Assembly: GCA_951804985.1 (NCBI GenBank)
Contig: OX638135.1
Location: forward strand, 70,218,803-70,282,802
Direction of reading: 5' to 3'
Length of the DNA stretch: 64,000 nucleotides
From: Dryomyza anilis
Lineage: Eukaryota; Arthropoda; Insecta; Diptera; Dryomyzidae
In this document: piece after piece, positions 13,080 to 23,778 of the stretch
Numbering within the stretch: position 1 is the stretch's first letter
Layout of the letters: every line of letters begins with the position of its first letter
The notes under the pieces: generated by a model
Database searches by the model: none
What the model was told of the DNA's origin: nothing
The model's input: only the letters and a program-made list of their open reading frames with translations
Position numbers and translations under genes: made by a program

Positions 13080-13857
13080 CTTTCTGATATTTTTGATCTT
13101 TTTGATATTTTTGGTCTTATTGATCTTTTCGATATTTGCGATCTTTTAGATCTTTCAGATCTTTTAGATCTTTTCGACCTTTTTGATCTTTTTGATCTTT
13201 TTGATCTTATTGATCTTATTGATCTTTTTGATCTTATTGATCTTATTGATCTTTTTGATCTTTTTGATCTTTTTGATCTTTTTGATCATTTTGATCTTTT
13301 TGATCTTTTTGATCTTTTTGATCTTTTTGATCTTTTTGATCTTTTTGTTTTTTTTGATCTTTTTGATCTTTTTGATCTTTTTGATCTTTTTGATCTTTTT
13401 GATCTTTTTGATCTTTTTGATCTTTTTGATCTTTTTGATCTTTTTGATCTTTTTGATCTTTTTGATCTTTTTGATCTTTTTGATCTTTTTGATCTTTTTG
13501 ATCTTTTTGATCTTTTTGATCTTTTTGATCTCTTCGATCTTTTCGATCTTTTTGATCTTTCTGATATTTTTGATCTTTTCGATCTTTTTGATCTTTTTGA
13601 TCTTTTTGATCTTTTTGATCTTTTTGATCTTTTGATCTTTTAGATCTTTTAGATATTTTAGATTCGATCTTCGATCTTTTTGATCTTTCTGATATTTTTG
13701 ATATTTTTGGTCTTTTTGATCTATTCGATATTTGCGATCTTTTAGATCTTTTAGATCTTTTAGACCTTTTAGACCTTTTAGAAATTTTAGATCTTTTTGA
13801 TCTTTTTGATCATTTTGATCTTTTTTTTCTTTTTGATTTTTTTGATCTTTTTTATCT
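13080..13857. repeat. Variant-unit cassette, second copy of B+C
   Basis: Same succession of variant units as 1790-2545: TTTCTGATA, TTTTTGGTC, TTTGCGATC, TTTCAGATC, TTTTCGACC, then alternating TCTTATTGA units, TTTTTTTTG, TCTTCGATC, AGATTCGATCTTCGATC, TTTTAGACC, TTTTAGAAA and the GATCTTTTTTTTC end. It differs by a few units gained or lost; for instance there is one TTTCTGATA-ATTTTTGGTC step fewer in part C. Confidence 0.88.
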
Positions 13858-15141
13858 TTTTGATCTTTTTGATCTTTTTGATCTTTTTGATCTTTTTGAT
13901 CTTTTTGATCTTTTTGATCTTTTTGATCTTTTTGATCTTTTTGATCTTTTTGATCTTTTTGATCTTTTTGATCTTTTTGATCTTTTTGATCTTTTTGATC
14001 TTTTTGATCTTTTTGATCTTTTTGATCTTTTTGATCTTTTTGATCTTTTTGATCTTTTTGATCTTTTTGATCTTTTTGATCTTTTTGATCTTTTTGATCT
14101 TTTTGATCTTTTTGATCTTTTTGATCTTTTTGATCTTTTTGATCTTTTTGATCTTTTTGATCTTTTTGATCTTTTTGATCTTTTTGATCTTTTTGATCTT
14201 TTTGATCTTTTTGATCTTTTTGATCTTTTTGATCTTTTTGATCTTTTTGATCTTTTTGATCTTTTTGATCTTTTTGATCTTTTTGATCTTTTTGATCTTT
14301 TTGATCTTTTTGATCTTTTTGATCTTTTTGATCTTTTTGATATTTTTGATCTTTTTGATCTTTTTGATCTTTTTGATCTTTTTGATCTTTTTGATCTTTT
14401 TGATCTTTTTGATCTTTTTGATCTTTTTGATCTTTTTGATCTTTTTGATCTTTTTGATCTTTTTGATCTTTTTGATCTTTTTGATCTTTTTGATCTTTTT
14501 GATCTTTTTGATCTTTTTGATCTTTTTGATCTTTTTGATCTTTTTGATCTTTTTGATCTTTTTGATCTTTTTGATCTTTTTGATCTTTTTGATCTTTTTG
14601 ATCTTTTTGATCTTTTTGATCTTTTTGATCTTTTTGATCTTTTTGATCTTTTTGATCTTTTTGATCTTTTTGATCTTTTTGATCTTTTTGATCTTTTTGA
14701 TCTTTTTGATCTTTTTGATCTTTTTGATCTTTTTGATCTTTTTGATCTTTTTGATCTTTTTGATCTTTTTGATCTTTTTGATCTTTTTGATCTTTTTGAT
14801 CTTTTTGATCTTTTTGATCTTTTTGATCTTTTTGATCTTTTTGATCTTTTTGATCTTTTTGATCTTTTTGATCTTTTTGATCTTTTTGATCTTTTTGATC
14901 TTTTTGATCTTTTTGATCTTTTTGATCTTTTTGATCTTTTTGATCTTTTTGATCTTTTTGATCTTTTTGATCTTTTTGATCTTTTTGATCTTTTTGATCT
15001 TTTTGATCTTTTTGATCTTTTTGATCTTTTTGATCTTTTTGATCTTTTTGATCTTTTTGATCTTTTTGATCTTTTTGATCTTTTTGATCTTTTTGATATT
15101 TTTGATCTTTTTGATCTTTTTGATCTTTTTGATCTTTTTGA

Positions 15142-16066
15142 TCCTTTTGATCTTTTTGATCTTTTTGATCTTTTTGATCTTATTGATCTTTTTGATCTTT
15201 TTGATCTTTTTGATCTTGTTGATTTTTTTGATTTTTTTGATCATTTTGATCATTTTGATCTTTTTGATATTTTTGATCTTTTTGATCTTTTTGATCTTTT
15301 TGATCTTTTTGATCTTTCTGATATTTTTGATCTTTTTGATATTTTTGGTCTTATTGATCTTTTCGATATTTGCGATCTTTTAGATCTTTCAGATCTTTTA
15401 GATCTTTTCGACCTTTTTGATCTTTTTGATCTTTTTGATCTTATTGATCTTATTGATCTTTTTGATCTTATTGATCTTTTTGATCTTTTTGATCTTTTTG
15501 ATCTTTTTGATCTTTTTGATCATTTTGATCTTTTTGATCTTTTTGATCTTTTTGATCTTTTTGATCTTTTTGATCTTTTTGATCTTTTTGTTTTTTTTGA
15601 TCTTTTTGATCTTTTTGATCTTTTTGATCTTTTTGATCTCTTTGATCTTTTTGATCTTTTTGATCTTTTTGATCTTTTTGATCTTTTTGATCTTTTTGAT
15701 CTTTTTGATCTTTTTGATCTTTTTGATCTTTTTGATCTTTTTGATCTTTTTGATCTCTTCGATCTTTTCGATCTTTTTGATCTTTCTGATATTTTTGATC
15801 TTTTCGATCTTTTTGATCTTTTTGATCTTTTTGATCTTTTTGATCTTTTGATCTTTTAGATCTTTTAGATATTTTAGATTCGATCTTCGATCTTTTTGAT
15901 CTTTCTGATATTTTTGATCTTTTTGATATTTTTGGTCTTTTTGATCTATTCGATATTTGCGATCTTTTAGATCTTTTAGATCTTTTAGACCTTTTAGACC
16001 TTTTAGAAATTTTAGATCTTTTTGATCTTTTTGATCATTTTGATCTTTTTTTTCTTTTTGATTTTT
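15142..16066. repeat. Variant-unit cassette, third copy of A+B+C
   Basis: Contains the GATCCTTTTG, TTGTTGATTT and GATCATTTT start of part A, then B (15417-15851) and C (15851-16066) in the order seen at 1647-2545. The offset from the copy at 13080 is about 2.23 kb, giving the size of the last higher-order duplication. Part B carries one private TCTCTTTGA unit near 15637. Confidence 0.88.
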
Positions 16067-18084
16067 TTGATCTTTTTGATCTTTTTGATCTTTTTGATCT
16101 TTTTGATCTTTTTGATCTTTTTGATCTTTTTGATCTTTTTGATCTTTTTGATCTTTTTGATCTTTTTGATCTTTTTGATCTTTTTGATCTTTTTGATCTT
16201 TTTGATCTTTTTGATCTTTTTGATCTTTTTGATCTTTTTGATATTTTTGATATTTTTTATCTTTTTGAAATTTTTTATCTTTTTGATCTTTTTGATCTTT
16301 TTGATCTTTTTGATCTTTTTGATCTTTTTGATATTTTTGATATTTTTGATATTTTTGATATTTTTAATCTTTTTGATCTTTTTGATCTTTTTGATCTTTT
16401 TGATCTTTTTGATCTTTTTGATCTTTTTGATCTTTTTGATCTTTTTGATCTTTTTGATCTTTTTGATCTTTTTGATCTTTTTGATCTTTTTGATCTTTTT
16501 GATCTTTTTGATCTTTTTGATCTTTTTGATCTTTTTGATCTTTTTGATCTTTTTGATCTTTTTGATCTTTTTGATCTTTTTGATCTTTTTGATCTTTTTG
16601 ATCTTTTTGATCTTTTTGATCTTTTTGATCTTTTTGATCTTTTTGATCTTTTTGATCTTTTTGATCTTTTTGATCTTTTTGATCTTTTTGATCTTTTTGA
16701 TCTTTTTGATCTTTTTGATCTTTTTGATCTTTTTGATCTTTTTGATCTTTTTGATCTTTTTGATCTTTTTGATCTTTTTGATCTTTTTGATCTTTTTGAT
16801 CTTTTTGATCTTTTTGATCTTTTTGATCTTTTTGATCTTTTTGATCTTTTTGATCTTTTTGATCTTTTTGATCTTTTTGATCTTTTTGATCTTTTTGATC
16901 TTTTTGATCTTTTTGATCTTTTTGATCTTTTTGATCTTTTTGATCTTTTTGATCTTTTTGATCTTTTTGATCTTTTTGATCTTTTTGATCTTTTTGATCT
17001 TTTTGATCTTTTTGATCTTTTTGATCTTTTTGATCTTTTTGATCTTTTTGATCTTTTTGATCTTTTTGATCTTTTTGATCTTTTTGATCTTTTTGATCTT
17101 TTTGATCTTTTTGATCTTTTTGATCTTTTTGATCTTTTTGATCTTTTTGATCTTTTTGATCTTTTTGATCTTTTTGATCTTTTTGATCTTTTTGATCTTT
17201 TTGATCTTTTTGATCTTTTTGATCTTTTTGATCTTTTTGATCTTTTTGATCTTTTTGATCTTTTTGATCTTTTTGATCTTTTTGATCTTTTTGATCTTTT
17301 TGATCTTTTTGATCTTTTTGATCTTTTTGATCTTTTTGATCTTTTTGATCTTTTTGATCTTTTTGATCTTTTTGATCTTTTTGATCTTTTTGATCTTTTT
17401 GATCTTTTTGATCTTTTTGATCTTTTTGATCTTTTTGATCTTTTTGATCTTTTTGATCTTTTTGATCTTTTTGATCTTTTTGATCTTTTTGATCTTTTTG
17501 ATCTTTTTGATCTTTTTGATCTTTTTGATCTTTTTGATCTTTTTGATCTTTTTGATCTTTTTGATCTTTTTGATCTTTTTGATCTTTTTGATCTTTTTGA
17601 TCTTTTTAATCTTTTTAATCTTTTTGATCTTTTTGATCTTTTTGATCTTTTTGATCTTTTTGATCTTTTTGATCTTTTTGATCTTTTTGATCTTTTTGAT
17701 CTTTTTGATCTTTTTGATCTTTTTGATCTTTTTGATCTTTTTGATCTTTTTGATCTTTTTGATCTTTTTGATCTTTTTGATCTTTTTGATCATTTTGATC
17801 TTTTTGATCTTTTTGATCTTTTTGATCTTTTTGATCTTTTTGATCTTTTTGATCTTTTTGATCTTTTTGATCTTTTTGATCTTTTTGATCTTTTTGATCT
17901 TTTTGATCTTTTTGATCTTTTTGATCTTTTTGATCTTTTTGATCTTTTTGATCTTTTTGATCTTTTTGATCTTTTTGATCTTTTTGATCTTTTTGATCTT
18001 TTTGATCTTTTTGATCTTTTTGATCTTTTTGATCTTTTTGATCTTTTTGATCTTTTTGATCTTTTTGATCTTTTTGGTCTTTTT

Positions 18085-18150
18085 GATCTTTCTGATATTT
18101 TTGATCTTTTGATATATTTGGTCTTTTTGATCTATTCGATATTTGCGATC
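18085..18150. repeat. Variant-unit cassette remnant
   Basis: TTTCTGATA, GATATATTTGGTC, CTATTCGATA and TTTGCGATC units, matching the patch at 5104-5170 and then returning to perfect units without the TTTTAGATC tail. Confidence 0.78.
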
Positions 18151-19228
18151 TTTTTGATCTTTTTGATCTTTTTGATCTTTTTGATCTTTTTGATCTTTTT
18201 GATCATTTTGATCTTTTTGATCTTTTTGATCTTTTTGATCTTTTTGATCTTTTTGATCTTTTTGATCTTTTTGATCTTTTTGATCTTTTTGATCTTTTTG
18301 ATCTTTTTGATCTTTTTGATCTTTTTGATCTTTTTGATCTTTTTGATCTTTTTGATCTTTTTGATCTTTTTGATCTTTTTGATCTTTTTGATCTTTTTGA
18401 TCTTTTTGATCTTTTTGATCTTTTTGATCTTTTTGATCTTTTTGATCTTTTTGATCTTTTTGATCTTTTTGATCTTTTTGATCTTTTTGATCTTTTTGAT
18501 CTTTTTGATCTTTTTGATCTTTTTGATCTTTTTGATCTTTTTGATCTTTTTGATCTTTTTGATCTTTTTGATCTTTTTGATCTTTTTGATCTTTTTGATC
18601 TTTTTAATCTTTTTGATCTTTTTGATCTTTTTGATCTTTTTGATCTTTTTGATCTTTTTGATCTTTTTGATCTTTTTGATCTTTTTGATCTTTTTGATCT
18701 TTTTGATCTTTTTGATCTTTTTGATCTTTTTGATCTTTTTGATCTTTTTGATCTTTTTGATCTTTTTGATCTTTTTGATCTTTTTGATCTTTTTGATCTC
18801 TTTGATCTTTTTGATCTTTTTGATCTTTTTGATCTTTTTGATCTTTTTGATCTTTTTGATCTTTTTGATCTTTTTGATCTTTTTGATCTTTTTGATCTTT
18901 TTGATCTTTTTGATCTTTTTGATCTTTTTGATCTTTTTGATCTTTTTGATCTTTTTGATCTTTTTGATCTTTTTGATCTTTTTGATCTTTTTGATCTTTT
19001 TGATCTTTTTGATCTTTTTGATCTTTTTGATCTTTTTGATCTTTTTGATCTTTTTGATATTTTTGATATTTTTGATATTTTTGATATTTTTGATCTTTTT
19101 GATATTTTTGATCTTTTTGATCTTTTTGATCTTTTTGATCTTTTTGATATTTTTGATATTTTTGATATTTTTATATTTTTGATATTTTTGATATTTTTGA
19201 TATTTTTGATATTTTTGATACTTTTGAT

Positions 19229-19340
19229 CTTTTTGATCTTTTTTGATCTTTTTTGATCTTTTTTGATCTTTTTTGATCTTTTTTGATCTTTTTTGATCTG
19301 TTTTGATCTTTTTTGATCTGTTTTGATCTTTTTTGATCTT
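19229..19340. repeat. 10-bp period satellite block
   Basis: About ten units of TTTTTTGATC, two of them TGTTTTGATC, between 9-bp arrays. It is preceded by a run of TATTTTTGA units, as is the 10-bp block at 8621. Confidence 0.9.
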
Positions 19341-20963
19341 TTTGATCTTTTTGATCTTTTTGATCTTTTTGATCTTTTTGATCTTTTTGATCTTTTTGAT
19401 CTTTTTGATCTTTTTGATCTTTTTGATCTTTTTGATCTTTTTGATCTTTTTGATCTTTTTGATCTTTTAGTTTTTTTTTGATCTTTTTGATCTTTTTGAT
19501 CTTTTTGATCTTTTTGATCTTTTTGATCTTTTTGATCTTTTTGATCTTTTTGATCTTTTTGATCTTTTTGATCTTTTTGATCTTTTTGATCTTTTTGATC
19601 TTTTTGATCTTTTTGATCTTTTTGATCTTTTTGATCTTTTTGATCTTTTTGATCTTTTTGATCTTTTTGATCTTTTTGATCTTTTAGTTTTTTTTTGATC
19701 TTTTTGATCTTTTTGATCTTTTTGATCTTTTTGATCTTTTTGATCTTTTTGATCTTTTTGATCTTTTTGATCTTTTTGATCTTTTTGATCTTTTTGATCT
19801 TTTTGATCTTTTTGATCTTTTTGATCTTTTTGATCTTTTTGATCTTTTTGATCTTTTTGATCTTTTTGATCTTTTTGATCTTTTTGATCTTTTTGATCTT
19901 TTTGATCTTTTTGATCTTTTTGATCTTTTTGATCTTTTTGATCTTTTTGATCTTTTTGATCTTTTTGATCTTTTTGATCTTTTTGATCTTTTTGATCTTT
20001 TTGATCTTTTTGATCTTTTTGATCTTTTTGATCTTTTTGATCTTTTTGATCTTTTTGATCTTTTTGATCTTTTTGATCTTTTTGATCTTTTTGATCTTTT
20101 TGATCTTTTTGATCTTTTTGATCTTTTTGATCTTTTTGATCTTTTTGATCTTTTTGATCTTTTTGATCTTTTTGATCTTTTTGATCTTTTTGATCTTTTT
20201 GATCTTTTTGATCTTTTTGATCTTTTTGATCTTTTTGATCTTTTTGATCTTTTTGATCTTTTTGATCTTTTTGATCTTTTTGATCTTTTTGATCTTTTTG
20301 ATCCTTTTGATCTTTTTGATCTTTTTGATCTTTTTGATCTTTTTGATCTTTTTGATCTTTTTGATCTTTTTGATCTTTTTGATCTTTTTGATCTTTTTGA
20401 TCTTTTTGATCTTTTTGATCTTTTTGATCTTTTTGATCTTTTTGATCTTTTTGATCTTTTTGATCTTTTTGATCTTTTTGATCTTTTTGATCTTTTTGAT
20501 CTTTTTGATCTTTCTGATCTTTTTGATCTTTTTGATCTTTTTGATCTTCTTGATCTTTTTTATCTTTTTGATCTTTTTGATCTTTTTGATCTTTTTGATC
20601 TTTTTGATCTTTTTGATCTTTTTGATCTTTTTGATCTTTTTGATCTTTTTGATCTTTTTGATCTTTTTGATCTTTTTGATCTTTTTGATCTTTTTGATCT
20701 TTTTGATCTTTTTGATCTTTTTGATCTTTTTGATCTTTTTGATCTTTTTGATCTTTTTGATCTTTTTGATCTTTTTGATCTTTTTGATCTTTTTGATCTT
20801 TTTGATCTTTTTGATCTTTTTGATCTTTTTGATCTTTTTGATCTTTTTGATCTTTTTGATCTTTTTGATCTTTTTGATCTTTTTGATCTTTTTGATCTTT
20901 TTGATCTTTTTGATCTTTTTGATCTTTTTGATCTTCTTGATCTTTTTTGATCTTTTTGATCTT
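19341..20963. repeat. 9-bp satellite array, right block
   Basis: Regular TCTTTTTGA units. A distinctive TTTTAG followed by nine or more T occurs at ~19465 and again at ~19682, 217 bp apart, another internal duplication mark. TCTTCTTGATC variants sit near 20546 and 20933. The array ends abruptly at the second complex island. Confidence 0.97.
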
Positions 20964-21800
20964 CATGGACATGTCCAGGAACACGTCATCCTCCAGTGTA
21001 CATGTCCAAAATCATTTTTATGACATTTCAAAACATACTAAAAAAAAAAAAATGTTTGTCCAATGTCATCATGGCCATGTCCAGGAACACCTCATCCTCC
21101 AGTGTACATGTCCAAAATCATGGTTATGGCATTTCAAAACATAATGTAAAAAAATGTCCAAGGTCATCATAGACATGTCCAGGAGCACCTCATCCCCCAG
21201 TGTACATGTCGAAAACCATTTTTATGCCATTTTTGAAATGAAATTAAAACACAATGAAAATAAAAAAAATTATCAAAGGTCATCATGGACCAAATCTTTT
21301 TGATATTTTGGTTTTTTTCGATCTTTTTAATCTTTTCGTCCCTTTCGAACATTTGGAACATTTCGCACTTTTCGAACGTTTTGATCTTTTCGACCTTTTT
21401 GATCTTTTCGATATTTTTTCTCTTTTCAATCTTTTAGATCTTTTTCATCTTTTCAAACTTATCGATCTTTTCGATCTTTTTGATCTTTACAAAAAGGCGA
21501 TTCCGCCCAATTGGAGTGGTCATCCTGGATATGACCAGCAGCACCTCATCATTCAATGGACATCCAAAATCATTTTTTGTTATATTTCAAAACTTAATGA
21601 AAAAAACATTGTCATTATGGACATGTGAAGGAACACTTCCTCCTCCAGTGTACATGTCCAAAATCAGGTTTATGGCATTTCAAAACATAATGTAAAAAAA
21701 ATGTCCAGTGTACATGTCGAAAACCATTTTTATGACATTTCAAAACATAATGAAAATAAAAAAAAATTATCAAAGGTCATCAAGGAGATGTTCAGAAGCA
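20964..21800. repeat. Complex repeat island 2 inside the satellite
   Basis: Same family as island 1. ACATGTCCAGGAACACCTC and CAGTGTACATGTCC units start near 20966, 21055, 21155, 21610 and 21705. A block of degenerate satellite (TTTTCGATC, TTTTCGTCC, TTTCGAACG) lies at 21295-21490, followed by the GGCGATTCCGCCCAATTGG segment near 21497. Orientation is the same as in island 1. Close similarity of the two islands, 13-14 kb apart, argues for copying of a large block and not for independent insertion. Confidence 0.92.
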
Positions 21801-22740
21801 AATATCTTTTTGATATTTGGAATCTTTTCGAGCTTTATGATCTTTTCGTCCTTTTCGAACATTTTGATCTTTTCGCACTTTTTGATCATTTTGATTTTTT
21901 CGACCTTTTTGATCTTTTTGATCTCTTCGATCTTTTTGATCTCTTCGATATTTTTGATCTTTTTTGATCTTTTTGATCTTTTTGATCTTTTTGATCTTTT
22001 TTGATCTTTTTTGATCTTTTTTGATCTTTTTTGATCTTTTTTGATCTTTTTGATCTTTTTGATCTTTTTGATCTTTTTGATCTTTTTGATCTTTTTGATC
22101 TTTTTGATCTTTTTGATCTTTTTGATCTTTTTGATCTTTTTGATCTTTTTGATCTTTTTGATCTTTTTGATCTTTTTGATCTTTTTGATCTTTTTGATCT
22201 TTTTGATCTTTTTGATCTTTTTGATCTTTTTGATCTTTTTGATCTTTTTGATCTTTTTGATCTTTTTGATCTTTTTGATCTTTTTGATCTTTTTGATCTT
22301 TTTGATCTTTTTGATCTTTTTGATCTTTTTGATCTTTTTGATCTTTTTGATCTTTTTGATCTTTTTGATCTTTTTGATCTTTTTGATCTTTTTGATCTTT
22401 TTGATCTTTTTGATCTTTTTGATCTTTGTGATCTTTTTGATCTTTTTGATCTTTTTGATCTTTTTGATCTTTTTGATCTTTTTGATCTTTTTGATCTTTT
22501 TGATCTTTTTGATCTTTTTGATCTTTTTGATCTTTTTGATCTTTTTGATCTTTTTGATCTTTTTGATCTTTTTGATCTTTTTGATCTTTCGATCTTTTAG
22601 ACATTATCGATCTTTTTGGTCCTTTTTTATCTTTTTGATCTGTTCGATCTTTCTGATCTTTTCTCTCTTTTCGATTTTATTGATCTTTTCGATCTTTGTG
22701 GTCTTTTTGATCTTTTTTGATCTATTTGATCATTTCGATC
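21801..22740. repeat. Terminal satellite block with decaying right edge
   Basis: Degenerate 9-bp units (21801-21957) are followed by mixed 10- and 9-bp units (21958-22047), about 60 near-perfect TCTTTTTGA units to 22588, then progressively diverged units (TTTTCGATC, TCTTTGTGG, TCATTTCGATC) up to the junction with transposon DNA. The satellite family is not seen to the right of this edge. Confidence 0.93.
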
Positions 22741-23168
22741 CGAGTCAATGTTGGCATTTCGGACCGAACGTATGTCCATTACAATAGAAGCGTGCCTTTC
22801 GTCAATCACAACGTTATCAATTTGGTCAATTTCGGGTGACCGCCACGTGTCCTTGTGAATATTGAGATACTTGAATATAGTACGAATAATTATCATGTTT
22901 CGTGGTGCGGCGAAATCGATCAACCTCATTTCATTGTCGGACGTGCTGTCGTGGAGGCTGAATTCTCCAACAGTTGGACCAAAGATATCCTCTTGGGCTA
23001 CCTTGGCATTAAAGTCGTCGTTTTGATGTCGTGTCGGGGGCAGCGCTCATAGATGGTCTTTTTGGTTTTATCGTCCTTCTCATTCGTCGGACCGTGCACA
23101 CAAATTAGGTTGATGTAGAAATATTAAGCCTTGATGCGGATTGTTGCCAGTCGTTCGTTCACGGGTGT
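22735..23168 (-). pseudogene. Fragment of RTE-like endonuclease, antisense
   Basis: Read on the minus strand, this fragment contains pieces of an apurinic-type endonuclease domain: NERLATIRIKA, LICVHGPTNEKDD, YERCPRHDIK, DFNAKV, MRLIDFAAPRNM, NIHKDTW, VVIDERHAS and a final ANIDSD. The same order of motifs occurs in the plus-strand element at 23781-26749 (for example RLIDFAAARNM and VVIDGRHAS), so the two are relatives in the same family. The frame is broken by an in-frame TAA after IRIKA and by a small deletion around DFNAKV. Neither the catalytic N-terminus nor the reverse transcriptase is present. The fragment abuts the decayed satellite directly. Confidence 0.88.
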
Positions 23169-23730
23169 TGCCAACATTGTGGAAAAAATACCTTTTGAGG
23201 GATTAGAGATTTTTCAATTCATGAGGGATTTTTTTCTCACACTTTTTTATTATTTGGCGTACATTTTTATATATCGAGGGCTTATATTCAATACCGTCTA
23301 TCTACAAAAACACAGTTTTTCAGGAGAGCGAAAAAACTAATTAAATCGCAAATCATGAAAGTGGCGATCAACTTTTCTTCTACAATATTAAATAAAAATA
23401 GTCTTTAATTAATACAATTAAAAAATTCAGCAATTTCGCGCTATTCGTCGTGCTATGGTAGATAGAGATTATTGCTATTCAAATATGATCAATGTCTATG
23501 AAAAAACGAGCAGATAGAGCATATTGCACAATATCGTAATGGAGATATATCAGAAAATATTCTTGGAATCAGCGATTTGTTAATTTTTTTATATTCTGGT
23601 GTAACTTATACAAAATTCACCGACTAATTTTTGTTATACCATTTTCGGTTCACGAGGTATACGAAGGTTAAAGGTCTTAATATTCCATAATCCAACCCGA
23701 CGTTTTATAAAGATTAAAAAAAAAAACACT
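23169..23730. other. AT-rich non-coding spacer
   Basis: No coding or RNA gene recognised. It contains two TGAGGGATT motifs, one arm of a 39-bp inverted repeat (23269-23307) and several GTAGATAGA-like motifs (for example near 23457) that recur in 27310-27490. It is the left flank of the RTE-like insertion. Confidence 0.6.
23269..23307. repeat. Left arm of a 39-bp inverted repeat
   Basis: Begins ATATATCGAGGGCTTATATT and ends CTATCTACAA. Its reverse complement is at 27481-27519 with two mismatches in 39. The arms face each other around the RTE-like element. They may be the termini of an older DNA transposon or foldback element into which the retrotransposon jumped; no transposase is visible. 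Confidence 0.8.
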
Positions 23731-23741
23731 TAACTCTGTAT

Positions 23742-23743
<2 letters not shown>
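23731..23743. repeat. Target-site duplication, left copy
   Basis: TAACTCTGTATCA, identical to 26774-26786. It brackets the RTE-like element and marks both ends of the insertion. Confidence 0.93.

Positions 23744-23776
<33 letters not shown>
23743..23776 (+). repeat. Poly(A) tract at the 5' end of the element
   Basis: Thirty-four consecutive A residues between the left target-site duplication and the first endonuclease codons. Non-LTR elements normally carry A-rich tails at the 3' end; here the 3' end has a GTAA tract, so the 5' location is unexpected. Confidence 0.9.

Positions 23777-23778
<2 letters not shown>

Larger units (their letters stand above)
10273..19228. repeat. 9-bp satellite array, central block
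   Basis: TCTTTTTGA repeats in the same orientation as the left block. Local marks show internal copying: TCTTCTTGATCTTTTTTATA occurs at ~11244 and again at ~11937 (about 693 bp apart, 77 units), and a TCTATTTGA unit occurs near 12109 and 12603. Runs of TATTTTTGA units lie near 10431-10460, 16240-16360 and 19055-19220. Two full higher-order cassettes and one remnant are annotated separately. Confidence 0.97.

Noticed and set aside
10267..13149. A 960-codon open frame of Ile-Phe-Leu repeats (and similar frames at 4-1257, 2508-5129, 16022-18112)
   Set aside because: Pure consequence of a 9-bp tandem repeat without stop codon in that frame; start ATG is just a GATCATT or similar unit variant, and no non-repetitive segment is attached.
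19467..20984. A 505-codon minus-strand frame of Lys-Asp-Gln repeats
   Set aside because: Same arithmetic on the other strand; switches to another repeat register at a homopolymer, as expected for satellite and not for a protein.
1..22740. Telomeric repeat array
   Set aside because: Unit TTTTTGATC is not a known insect telomeric type; higher flies lack TTAGG-type arrays and the block is followed by internal genomic DNA.
23195..23240. TGAGGGATT motifs shared with 46210-46280 as evidence for a common element
   Set aside because: Only a few 9-10 bp matches in AT-rich DNA without a longer alignment; may be coincidence.
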